Of a stretch of DNA of 64,000 nucleotides, positions 1 to 12,300 are shown one piece after another. Position 1 is the stretch's first letter. The number at the start of each line of letters is the position of its first letter. The notes beneath the pieces were generated by a model, which saw only the letters and a program-made list of their open reading frames with translations, was not told the origin of the DNA and ran no database searches. A program made the position numbers and the translations under genes. The DNA is from Lingula anatina (Eukaryota; Brachiopoda; Lingulata; Lingulida; Lingulidae). Location: contig NW_019775446.1 of NCBI RefSeq assembly GCF_001039355.2, forward strand, positions 3,835 to 67,834, read 5' to 3'.

Positions 1-1229
1 ACAAATTTTGGGCAGGGCTTTGATTTACAATGCAAAAAGAATAAATAGCCTAGACCTGGCAGATTTTTTAATACATGAGGCATATTAATTATTTTAAAAA
101 CACTGTGTACTCTGATATTTGAACATGCAAGTTAACTATAGTATCAACAGCAGTTTGGGATGCCATGGTTTATGTTATCAGCGTGGTTACTAAATGTTAC
201 TAGGTGAACAGGCATTAACAGTGGTGATGAGGTCCACTGAAAGTACAGGCTGAAGTTTACATTAAGTCATATAATCATGTATCCTTTCTATCAAAAAAGA
301 TATAAAAATTATTTCAAGGAGGCAGGGGGAGGAGAATGAATAAAATCTTATAGTTGAATTTTGCCTTGAATGAGGATATTAAATAATGAAATATATCACA
401 GTACTTGGTTATAACCTGCTGTTATAAACAGGTGGCTAAATGTACAGGTTTTGGCTTGTATCAACACTTAAAACTGCATAAGGACAATGCATGCTTGATA
501 ATCATCTTCAAATGCTGAATAAAATATCTTTCACCCCCTTCTCTCTCTCTCTCTCTCTTCATCGATGCCATATACTTTCTACCAGGAGCCATTTGGGAGA
601 TAATAATATCAATTTTGTTTATTAATTTTCAAAATTTCTTGCTGGACAGTACAAAAATGTGCCTACAGAAGAATCCAGGGAAACACCTGTGAATTTCTAG
701 TAAACAAATACCTCTGCAGCCTGGTAGAGGTTATAACAAACACCGTTTTAACTTTCGCCATACATAAGTACCTGTAATCCTAATCTTAAAGCCCCCCCTT
801 CTCCCTCCAATTCCGCGTTAATTACCAAGCATGAATTGTTCACCCTGGAGTTCAGGTGTGCTCAAAGACCAGTTACATAACAGTGTAACAATAAACCTTG
901 TCATTTAGGGGAAAGACACACACTGCTAATGGCCAGCTTTATTGCTGTGGTCCAAAGGTCAGTTTCACCGCACTGTATGTTTTGTTGGTATCCAACCTGG
1001 CCAGCTAAAATCACCCCGGTAAGCTGGGGACGATGTTTGGTTTGTTTACAGTTTATTTTCAGCAAGCTGTTCCAGAAACGTGAATTCCGTGCATGTTTAT
1101 CAAATCCAGTTGCTATAAATGATTTACGCATTAACCGGTTTATTTGGGCCAGAATTGAGTATGTTGAAAATTTTACGTCAAGGTTTGTTGTTGTGCAGTG
1201 TCATTCGTTTCTCCTTGAGGGTCGCTACA
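1..1229. other. Upstream intergenic DNA, no gene recognised
   Basis: AT-rich sequence with no open frame that resembles a known protein and no convincing splice-bounded exon on either strand. A short CT microsatellite lies at 540-558. A 143-codon open frame at 929-1360 (+) runs straight into the PEPCK promoter and has no recognisable domain, so I do not call it a gene. Confidence 0.6.
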
Positions 1230-1380
1230 TTATTCATCAAGGTCACTCCTTGACCAATAGAATTGCTTCTTACCCACACACCTCCACCGCCCAAACCAAT
1301 CAAATTCCTCCATTTGCGTCACACCTCCAACAGCCCATGCGCGGCTGTATAAATTGTTGAACTTGCATCAGCGACAAATA
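1230..1380 (+). promoter_or_regulatory. PEPCK core promoter (TATA and CCAAT boxes)
   Basis: A TATAAAT box is at 1348-1354, which predicts a start site near 1375-1382 and a 5' leader of about 120 nt before the ATG at 1501. CCAAT boxes lie at 1296-1300 and 1254-1258. At 1239-1245 there is AAGGTCA, followed 4 bp later by the opposed TTGACCA at 1250-1256, an arrangement like nuclear-receptor half sites. TTGCGTCA at 1314-1321 resembles a CRE or C/EBP half site. The boxes are seen directly; factor binding is inferred from what is known of vertebrate PCK1 promoters. Confidence 0.7.
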
Positions 1381-1500
1381 TTCTTCGTTCGCTGTGAAAC
1401 CTTGAGAAAAAACCTGGAGGGACCATCAAGACAGTAAAAATCTTTCTATTATTCCTTTAGAGTGTTGTGATATCGTTTTGAATCACACAACCGGACCAAA

Positions 1501-4028
1501 ATGCCGCCAGCACCACCGGAGAAGATGTAAGTAGACTGCAGTGATTCTCTTGGTTCGTACGTTCATTCATTCGGTCACCGGCACAGATATTGCGCGGCTC
1601 GACGTATCAAGGGCGTGGCACGATGTGGCCAAAGATCCGTTTTGTAACGAACAAATCTGTCGAGCTGACATATCAAACTTTTACGAGCACAAAGCTTAAA
1701 TATCAGAGGTCGGCTCAAATATATAGAAAATTAAAATTACCGAATAATTGCACGGGGAATTCAAATCCGGTTTCATAAGAAAGTTGATCTTCTTAAGGCT
1801 GGAACAATCACAAATCCGTTTTGAGATTGAGTCTTCGCTGAAATATTCCATACTCTTTCAATATATTGTTGTTGTGACTATATATGACTTTGACTTAAAG
1901 CTATAAACGCCGACTTTTCATATGCGACTCAAGGGTGCGGTGCGTTTTAAAAGCGCCTTTATCCATAGCGTAAAATCCTTATCATAAATTCACAATACAA
2001 GTCAGGAGATAGAAATATCGGGCCTCAGGTACTAATTTTCATTCAACTCTACAAGCTATTTGTCATGCTCTGTGGCAGTCAATTATCAGTGTCCTCACGA
2101 AGAGAGGCAACGAGCGGAAAAATAACTTCAGTGAGATGACAATATTGACTTCCGCGTGCATCTGTGTTAATTAGAACCGTAAGAGCTAAATAGAGTTATA
2201 CAATAACGCCTGGCGTGTATGAATGTGTATTAAATTAATATTTTATGAACGCGCAGCACTTATTTATAATGTATGTGTTTGGTCTTTTCTATGACGAGAC
2301 CGATCTTCTTAATATATTGGCCTGCAGATTTGCACAGTGAGTTGTCGGCGGACGCGAATCCTGAAAACAGCTGATCATAATCAAATGCAGATACGCATAC
2401 GGCGGTAATTGAGTACATGTTGAACTGGAAAATGTTGACTCGTGTGGTCTGTGTATACTAGTAACCTGTAAACATATTAATTCTGGACGAAAGGGTCACT
2501 TCTACCTTACAAAGGAAATCGATATTTTAGGTATACCTCTGACCACATATGCGCGTAAACAATGCGTGACGTCATAGGTGAAAAGGTCACATGTTTGATA
2601 GGCGTCATTGTCACGATTGTCTGCTCTCAGCCAATTAGATCGTTTGTAGGCCGCCACACCTCCAGACAGCTGCGGTTGGTGTCCAATGGAGTTGACATAG
2701 CATGTGTGACGATTGTGCAGATAACGAGTTAGTTACTGGGATTTTTTAAAAATCATCACTGTTATTATTATTCAAGAATACTAAGTGGCGATTAAACAAA
2801 ACTTTATTTTTCTTTTTTGGTGTTATTCTTATTTTACAAATTTTGACATTTTCTAAACCAGTTTTGACATTGTTTATTTTTTTANAAATAATAATAATAA
2901 TATTTTCTAATCGAGAGCCTTGACACAGTGAATTGCTGCTTAGAAAAAATAATGGAATATTGGATTAAGATGTTGATAGGTTACATTTTTATTTCAGAAT
3001 TTCTTTTGGTGAATAAAATTATTTTGACCAATTTCTCATTTGTACATTAAATAACTGGTGATATTTAAGATCTTTTTAGCATGATGCCCTGGTTGTACTA
3101 CAACACCATGTGCATAAACAGATTTCGCTTAAACCTTTTGTACTGATCCAGAATATAAAACCTGTTTTCGTTAAATGGATAAAAAAATTACCAAAGTTTA
3201 ACTTATTACAATTCATTTATATTTGAATGATTTTTTATTTAAGGTGTCCTTATTTCTTTTTTTCAGATCCTCTGTAGGGATCTTGAAACAGATTTCTTCA
3301 GGAATTGGACAAAAACCTCTCAATGGCTTCACAGCAACGACAAATTTAAAATCAGTGAGAACTTTGTCGGTAGTTCAGGGAGATATCAGTAGACTGCCCC
3401 AGCATGTAACAGAGTATATCACAGAAAAGTCAAAGATTTGTCAGCCATCAAATATTCATATCTGTGATGGAAGTGAAGAAGAAAATAAAAAACTTTTAGA
3501 CATTTTACAAAAAGATGGGATGATCAAACCCCTGAAGAAGTATGAAAACTGGTGAGTGGAAATGGAAGGTTTTATACCCCCACCAAAATGTGTGTGTTGC
3601 ACGGATTCTTTAAATGATCCCAGCGTAATCAAATAAATTCATTTCAGTTAAGCAATTGCAAAAATTGACCAGTTTTTCAGTTCTGTTATGACAGCTTAAT
3701 TAATGATACTAATTTTTCTTACTTTCCCTTTGCATAAGTTATATAACTTATAAACTTATATGCATGATTACTGAAATCCATTCCTAAATATATGGACATT
3801 AAGCATTATTTCTCTCCAGCTGGTTGGCGTGCACAGATCCAGCAGATGTGGCGAGGGTGGAAAGCAAGACTGTGATCTCAACCACCAACCGCAGAGACAC
3901 CATTCCCACGACAGCTGAGGGCGTCAAGGGTCAACTAGGTCAGTGGATGTCACCGGATGACCTACAGAGGGCGCTAGGGGAGAGATTTCCAGGCTGTATG
4001 AAAGGTACTACATGTGTATTATTCATTA

Positions 4029-4064
<36 letters not shown>

Positions 4065-7000
4065 GTGTGTGTGTGTGTTTTGAGTTTATCCTCTTCATTA
4101 ATGTTTTTCATCATGCAAATTTACAGTTGTCAGTAAGCTTGTTAATTTTGTTACTTAGTTGTGAATACATAAATATATTTATTTGATATTTCAGGCCGCA
4201 CAATGTATGTGATTCCATTCAGTATGGGCCCAGTTGGGTCTCCCTTGTCTAAGATCGGCATACAGTTGACAGACTCACCGTATGTTGTTGCGAGCATGCG
4301 CATCATGACACGCATAGGCACAGCTGTGATAGACACCCTTGGCAACGCAGACTTCGTCAAATGTTTACACTCCATTGGTGCTCCTCTGCCTCTTACCAGT
4401 AAGGAAAACATTTTTACTCATTTTCTTAGATTAAACTCTATATTACTTTGGCAACTATTTCAGTAGATTATCATTTCTGTTTTAATATCAATTATTTTCT
4501 AACATCACAAAAGCCGTTTAGTATAAATGCTTCCAGTTGGTTATGTAATTAATAATGATTTCATCTCAAAGTACTTATTAAGTCAGACATAAATGTACGT
4601 GGCAAGATTAATGATAGTTCATAATTGATCTTTTGGATTCAAAAATACATACGCATTTCAAATTAATAAACTCTTTCAAGTTTATGTCTAATTGGAACAT
4701 TCTTTGTCTGATATTTCATTTTGAAATTGTTGAGTACATAGAGTGCATACATTACTATAACTGGCATATTGTCATATTCAGGACCTCTGAAGAATAACTG
4801 GCCATGCCACCCTGAGAAGGTACTGGTCTCTCATCTCCCAGATAATAACGAGATCATCTCCTATGGCAGCGGCTATGGCGGCAACTCTCTCCTGGGGAAG
4901 AAATGTTTCGCCTTGAGATTGGGCAGCATTATAGCTCGGGATGAGGGCTGGCTGGCAGAACACATGCTGGTCAGTGGCGAGATTTATCTATTTATTTATT
5001 TATGTTTTTGTATGTAATAAAGCAAAAGTTTTTTAATGCAGTTGGGTATTCAGAAGATTTTGTATAAGATTTGAGCACATGTCAACACACAGGTTCTAAT
5101 ATTTCACATTCCTGATAAAATTAAATATTTGTATGAAAAACGTAATCGATTGATAAAGAAGCTTAATTAGCAGGTGTTCCATCATATTTGTGTTTTTTTT
5201 CTAAGCAATGCACTTTCTTATGCACATGTTAGGAATTAAAAACGTTCCCTTAATATTTTTTGTTATGAGCACCATTTGTTTATATTTCAATATAACATAA
5301 AGGTGCGTGATTATTTTAAATGATATTTCATTCATTCAACATTTTTATCACCGATCAGATTCTTGGCATCACCAACCCTGCTGGGAAGAAGAAATACATT
5401 GCAGCAGCATTCCCCAGTGCATGTGGTAAAACCAACCTGGCCATGATGAACCCTACACTCCCGGGGTACAAGATCGAGTGCGTGGGTGACGACATTGCCT
5501 GGATGAGATTTGATGACCGGGGGCAGCTGCGTGCTATCAACCCAGAGGCTGGCTTCTTTGGTGTGGCGCCCGGTAAGATATTGATAAAATTTTGATTTAT
5601 TTTTGTCATTTTAACCTTAATGGTATATGGCATCTGAGATAATTTTGTGAATGGATTTATAAACCTATATTTATTTTTAATGTATGATCTATGTAAATAG
5701 TCCTTGTAGAGTAAGTTTTTTTCATATTTTTTACATAGCAAAATTATCAATTTTTAAAACAAGAAAGAATGTAGTTTTTTTTTTCAAAATATGAAAAAAA
5801 CTTTTTTATTCATCTTAATGGGTTTACCAATACAATTTTGTCAGAAATTACCTTGTGTATTTTTGACATTTAGTAGCAAAATTGTTCTGTTATTATTTTC
5901 ATCTGTTTGAATGAATATATAAATGACAAAAAATATATTGATGACCGTTTCAGGAACATCCAATAAAACCAACCCCAATGCTATGGCAACCATCAGGAAG
6001 AACACAATCTTCACCAATGTCGCAGAGACCAGTGATGGTGGTGTCTGGTGGGAGGACATCAATGAGGATCCAGCAGAGGGCGTCACAATCACCTCCTGGC
6101 TAGGCCAGGAGAACTGGACAAAGGAAAGTGGGAAACCTGCAGCACACCCCAACTCCAGGTAAGATTGTGTTCATGGGCACACCTATCACAATGTTGAGAT
6201 TGTTCATTGACACACATAACACAACCTTCATTTTTCCCATTTACAGTTTATTGCAACAAACGGGGAAAACAACTCTCTTTGTGACAGAAAAAAATGTATC
6301 GGAACTGATAATCTTAAATAAGTTCAGTTTAAATCAACTAATAACAGTTGTTGAGATTTACAGGAATACAAACACAAGTAAAACTCCAACATATTGAAGA
6401 AATTCAACCAGTTCCAATTCAAATATTTCCAATTTTATATCTTTCTGTTAAACTGACATATTCCAATAAAATATCTTTCAGGTTCTGCACCCCTGCCTCC
6501 CAATGTCCCATCATAGACCCCAACTGGGAGTCTTCAGAAGGCGTACCAATCGAAGCAATAATCTTTGGTGGAAGGAGACCAGAAGGAGTTCCCCTTGTGT
6601 ACGAGACCTTCAGCTGGCGCCATGGAGTATTTGTGGGCAGCGCCATGAGATCAGAGGCCACAGCTGCCGCTGAACACAAAGGTGAATTTAAATTAAATTA
6701 AATTTTGTCATCTTTGGATGTCATGGTTTAATTGTATGTGGAGCTGAATATGCCATAAACAAGTAGGGAAGCATTAGATGCATTTGAGTTTTTTGTGGAA
6801 GTTTGTTTTCTATTAAAGAGTAGTGTAGAACATTCAACTAAGTTTTAGGAATGCAAGAGAGAAAATTATTTTCAGCCAATAAAATAGAATTCCAGTCACA
6901 GTTAAGATAAAAAATGCGTTGATTTTCCTGATTGCACATCCAGATTGAACTGAACATCATATTAAATATTTCAAGTAAAAAAAAATTATTATTAAAAATA

Positions 7001-7514
7001 CTAAAACTAATAATTTTAATTTTTGCTTCCAGCCAAGGTCCTGATGCATGATCCTTTTGCCATGCGTCCATTCTTTGGCTACAACTTCGGCCATTATCTG
7101 AAACACTGGCTCAGTATGGAGCAGAAACCTGGTGTACATATCCCAAAGATCTACCACGTTAACTGGTTCCGTAAGGGACAGGACGGCAAGTTCCTCTGGC
7201 CAGGATTTGGTGAAAATACCCGTGTTTTGGACTGGATCTTCCGTCGTCTGGATGGAGAGGACTGCGCCATGGAAACGCCTATTGGTCTGGTGCCAAAAGA
7301 TAACTCTCTAAACCTTGAAGGCTTGAAAGATAAAGTCGATTTGGATGCCCTGTTTAACATCCCGCGAGAGTTTTGGCTAGATGAAGTGGAGGCCATTCGT
7401 AAATATTACTATGAGCAAGTCAATGATGATCTTCCCGATGAGATTGCAGAAGAGCTGAATGCTCTGCATGATCGTGTTTCAGCCATGCGTGAAGCAAGCG
7501 CTTCTCAGCTATAG
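1501..7514 (+). CDS. PEPCK: Phosphoenolpyruvate carboxykinase, GTP-dependent (PEPCK)
   Basis: Converts oxaloacetate plus GTP to phosphoenolpyruvate, GDP and CO2, the entry step of gluconeogenesis and glyceroneogenesis. Coding exons are 1501-1526, 3267-3551, 3820-4004, 4195-4398, 4782-4969, 5359-5572, 5954-6158, 6482-6681 and 7033-7514. All introns are GT-AG, phases agree, and the total of 1989 nt gives 662 aa. Seen in the protein: CDGSEEEN near the start, [26 protein letters not shown], the P-loop FPSACGKTN at about residues 314-322 with the family's reactive Cys near 318, the metal-site VGDDIAWM near 338-345, and the lid region [16 protein letters not shown]. Relative to cytosolic vertebrate PCK1 it has roughly 30 extra N-terminal residues. 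These are poor in acidic residues, so mitochondrial import is possible. The start ATG has A at -3. No frameshift or missing catalytic residue was seen. Confidence 0.97.
2567..2574. promoter_or_regulatory. Perfect CRE palindrome in PEPCK intron 1
   Basis: TGACGTCA, the full CREB/ATF consensus, lies in the first intron about 1.2 kb downstream of the predicted start. Vertebrate PCK1 is a classic cAMP-induced gene with a promoter CRE, so the site is plausible as an intronic enhancer element. One 8-bp match could also be chance. Confidence 0.4.
4030..4078. repeat. Compound (TTA)n-(GT)n microsatellite
   Basis: About twelve TTA units followed by a short GT run, 25 bp inside PEPCK intron 3, just after the exon that ends at 4004. 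Confidence 0.95.
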
Positions 7515-8500
7515 ACATAAGTGATCTGGTTAGACTAATAGAGAGGAAAGTGACATTTTATTTTGCAGTCTCATTTCAGCTTGGATTTGCATTATAAAGA
7601 TAAATGAGCATGGCATATTTTTTATGGAAGGAGTTCATGTCCTTATTTTGAGGATTTATATATTGCACAATATAGAACTTAACATGTTGAACACAGAGGT
7701 GAAACCCTTCACTCTATGTGGAGATAGAAAAGTTCTTGTGTGGATCCTTTGGATACCAAATTTCAGGGCTATATATTACAATTTTCCATGAAAAGTCAGT
7801 TTGCAGCAGAGTGGAAAGACGCATGGGATTCTTTTTATGTGATACTAGTATTTTGAAAGTGTTTTAACTTTTAAGAAAAGTGTGTGTTTAAGATTTTGTG
7901 CACCTGAACATTTTGTTTTTCAGTTTTAAACAGATCCAGTTGTGGTCTTATAATAACAAATTTTTAGATTTTAACCCCAAATCATGAAATCTTCAACACA
8001 GACTGGGTTCATATTTTGAGAGCAATAATATTTTATTAAGATTCCAAATTTATATATCTCTGAATATAGACACACATAGACTTCACACATAAATTCTTAC
8101 CTTTTATACATATGAATATAAATTTATATGATACATTATATATATTTGTAAATATTCCATTACATTGTTGAATATTGATTGCAATTTGAGCTGCTTGTTA
8201 CAAGTTGGAAATTTTAAAATATAGCATATATGTATACGGGGATGGAGAGTAAATTAGGGCAGCTTGAATAATTTTTAAATAAATATAATATGTGTACAGT
8301 AACATTTCAATGCAGATACTTACATCAAATATTATCATGTAAAAGTCAACTTTAAGACTCAGAAGGTACTGGGAAAAGTTACCTTGAAGCTTTTAAATAG
8401 TTCATCAGACATGTGGAGCAATTATTTCTACTTCTCAGTTTAGTGTCATGCACCAAGGGAAAGTTTGTTTCTGAGGAATAAATCATATTTTACATAAATA
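7515..8500 (+). other. PEPCK 3' untranslated region and poly(A) signal
   Basis: AT-rich sequence after the stop codon. The best poly(A) signal is AATAAA at 8477-8482, followed by a T/GT-rich stretch (TTTTATTTGTTGTGG), which suggests cleavage near 8500. An earlier AATAAA near 8279 could give a shorter form. Confidence 0.6.
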
Positions 8501-8751
8501 TTTTATTTGTTGTGGCTTACTGCAAAGCTGGTAGAACCATACTGTGTCATTTCAGCAGTTTTCATTTCAATGGGGAATCTCACAATCGAAGTCTGCAACT
8601 CTTATTTACAAAGCACCTTTTTCGTATGGCTAAAATTATAATTGATCAAAATATACACATAAATTTTGGATTTGCTGGTAGAATCAAACTGCACCATTCT
8701 GCAATTGAAGATGCTAGCAACATAAAGCATATTTTCCAACTGATGTCCTAT

Positions 8752-8828
<77 letters not shown>

Positions 8829-9144
8829 GTTCGATTCCATTTGGCAAATTTTTTACTTTGTAAAATGTAAAACTAACACATATATTATCTATCTACAAAA
8901 GTAATTAAGTAAAATGAAAGAAGGTGTACAATCTATCTAATCAATAAATTAAGTTAAATAAAAATACTGCACATTCCTCCCATTATGCTATGTGCAACAT
9001 CTCTTGAGTGTGAAGTAACATATGTATACAAAACGAAAATGAGATGCTGACCAACTCAAGAACATCCTGGACTACTGTACATTTATCAGTATGAGATGCC
9101 ACAACAACAAAGAAACCAATCTAAATGTCAGCTGTAAAAGTACA
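8500..9144. other. Short convergent intergenic gap
   Basis: About 0.65 kb between the predicted poly(A) sites of PEPCK (+) and VPS9D1 (-). Its only clear feature is the long AT microsatellite. Open frames across it are translations of that repeat. Confidence 0.55.
8755..8824. repeat. (AT)35 microsatellite
   Basis: An uninterrupted run of about 70 bp of alternating A and T. It is fully self-complementary and could form a cruciform. It sits between two convergent genes. Confidence 0.98.
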
Positions 9145-9336
9145 TACCATTAAGTAGACTTTTTTATTGCACTCTACTTGAAACCAAACATGAAGACTGA
9201 TTCTTCTGGTACACGTTTCGGTAAAAATCCATCCCATTGTTCATTAATTACATCATTTGTAATTGTTAAACTGGCACAGTTCTGATACAATACATGTACC
9301 AAGACAGAGAGCAGAAGTGACCTTGAAGGTCACAGT
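9145..9336 (-). other. VPS9D1 3' untranslated region and poly(A) signal
   Basis: On the minus strand the stop codon at 9339-9337 is followed by about 190 nt to AATAAA (plus-strand TTTATT at 9163-9168). A GT-rich stretch on the minus strand follows (complement of 9097-9116), as expected downstream of a cleavage site. Confidence 0.55.
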
Positions 9337-12300
9337 CTATTCCAGTGGTGTCATGGACAGAGAGGCCACATAGCCCAGAGCTGTCTGAAGTGATGTCAGA
9401 CAGTACCCTTCCTCACCCATTAAATAGCTGGAAAATAAAAAATACGTTCATAAATCGACAATCAAGAAATTTCTCATCTTACCCTTCACAAATAAGACGT
9501 CCATGGCAAGCAACAATTCTGTTGCAGCTATTGAACATATTACTATCAATCCAATACAATGCCTCATCTCTTGTGAATGGACTCTCACAACCAACCAGGG
9601 GATGTCTGGGGATGTTTCTATTATAAATTAACTCTAATATCTCACTCAGGCCCATAGCCAGCAATTTCAAGAGTGTGTTTTTCTTTTTTGAAAAAGTGAA
9701 CCTTTTACAATGAAACCTTTGAGTACCTAGATCAAATAATACCCAGAATGGACCTTTTCCTGACCATAATGGCGGTTCTTTTGAACCCCCTGAACCCCCC
9801 TGGCTATGGGCCTGTCACCGCTTATGAAAGATATATATTTCTCTGTGGCAATGAACGAATTATCTCTGTCAAGCATTAGTTCTGAACAGCTGTTAGTAAA
9901 CATATTACATGACACTTTGTACTATCAATCCACTACAATACCTCACCTTTCATGGATAAATTCCTCCATAGCGTACCCCTCTGACACTATCTGGGGTATC
10001 CCAGCATGCAATACTACATAGCTCAAGATTGGCAGCAGATCGTCTGCTCCTCTGAAACAATGACGTTTATAATCATAAATATTAAATAGTCTTTAAAACA
10101 TCACGAAATAATGCACTTCATTCAAAGTATAACACAATACATTGTTTAATAACACTGCTTAATCCAGCCTCAGGTTTTTCCAGCATTCTGGTATACACAA
10201 TGCCAAGAAAAGTTATGTACTAAAAGATAACTCCCTTACCCCATATCCCTTATTGTTTGTAATGAAATTCTTCCAAAGCCCTAATGTCAAAAGGTTTAAC
10301 AGGTTTATACTTAAACAATAAGAGACTCTAATCTTTTCAGGACCACGGCTGTACTAGTAAATGCACCAAAACTTTCATAAAAAAAAGCAAACTCTTGTCC
10401 ACATTTAANAGAGGCAGTACCGGTGGCGGCCCGGCGGAGCCAAGCGGAGCGGGCGGGGCCGACGGAACGGTCCGGACGGGACCGAAACCATGTGTACCGC
10501 CAGCGCTAACGCTGGTGGTACAATAATACCCAGAATGGACCTTTTCCTGACCATAATGGCGGTTCTTTTGAACACCCTGAACCCCCCTGGCTATGGGCCT
10601 GTCACCGCTTATGAATGATATATATTTTTCTGTGGCAATGAATGAATTATCTTTGGCAAGCATTAGTTCTGAACAGCTGTTAGTAAACATATTACATGGC
10701 ACTTTGTACTATCAATCCACTACAATACCTCACCTTTCATGGATAAATTCCTCCATAGCGTACCCCTCTGACACTATCTGGGGTATCCCAGCATGCAATA
10801 CTACATAGCTCAAGATTGGCAGCAGATCATCTGCTCCTCTGAAACAATGACGTTTATAATCATAAATATTAAATAGTCTTTAAAACATAACGGAATAATG
10901 CACTTCATTCAAAGTATAACACAATACATTGTTTAATAACACTGCTAAATCCAGCCTCAGGTTTTTCCAGCATTCTGGTATACGGAATGCCAAGAAAAAT
11001 TATGTACTGAAAAATACCCCCCTTACCCCATACCCCTTATCGTTTGTAATGAAATTCTTCCAAAGCCCTAATGTCAAAAGGTTTAACAGGTTTATACTTA
11101 AACAATAAGAGAATCTAATCTTTTCAGGACCACGGCTGTACTAGTAAATGCACCAAAACTTTCATTTAAAAAGAAAGCAAACTCTTGTCCACATTTAAAG
11201 AAGGGAAATTCACTCACAGGTTTGGCACTGGAGAAGCCTGGTCATTCTTTTTGGCATACGACTCCTCAACACACTGACAGATCAATTTTGACACTTTCAC
11301 TATAAGACAAGATGTACAATATTCAATATGGATTTTTATAAATTTCCCAAAAATATGTTTAAAAAAAAAGAGACTACAAAACCAATGAACAACAGGTGAC
11401 TACTGGTACAGTAAAATTAAGAAAATTGTACATTTTATGAGAACATTTGTGCTTTGACAGCAATTTTTAGAATATCAACTTTTATTTTACATCAGAAGTT
11501 GCGACAATAAAAAGCAGACTGAGAGGTCAGTTGACCCATCTAAACTGGAAATACAACTTGGGATTAACCTACCCAGACTTTCTAACTTATTAAGAGGGCA
11601 GACATGTTGGAATAAAGCCCTCAGTTCCAGTATAGCAGCCTCATATGGCACATCCTCCTCTGGGAGCTGGAGCCTAGAGGCCACACCCAATTGACCTGGG
11701 CTGACATTGATGTACTGGGTCATTGCCTTGGCAACCTTCACCTCTTTCTTCCTGTGCACAATCCTGTACGATAGATAGATAAATATGTGGTAATACTTAT
11801 GTGAAATTTTATAAATAAAAGAGATTGAATTACTTCAAACCATCTACATTTTGAAAGCTTGAGAGTTCAGTTTCTTCACAACTTTCTGATGAATAATCAA
11901 AAAATATTTCTGAATTCAGTTCTTCAGGTGAGGTCCAATTTACGAGTTCAATGAGTTAAATTTATGGTGAAAATCCTGTTTATGCATTTCTATGACTGGG
12001 AACTGTTGTCTGACAACAGAATGACATCCTTCCTACCTGAACAAAGAGAGCAAGAGTGGCCAGAGAGGCTGGAAGAAGGGCTCCTCCATGGAGGCCCTGC
12101 ACTGATCTCTTCCAGCAGGAGAGTCCAACTCCTCGTAGGCTACAATGAACAGAGACATCAACTGGTCCAGACACACATGGACATCCTTGGTGATGTTATG
12201 CAGGTGCCTCTCTAGTGCAGCGGTCAGTTGCTCTGGACTGTCCATCACTGGAGTGGCCTGGTCTTGGCTTGCTGTGCTGTCTGTGCCAGGGGGCATCTCA

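Noticed and set aside
929-1360. A 143-codon frame upstream of PEPCK
   Set aside because: It overlaps the CCAAT and TATA boxes of PEPCK and shows no domain or splice signals.
8512-8847. Frames coding long IY repeats
   Set aside because: Translation of the (AT)n microsatellite, not a protein.
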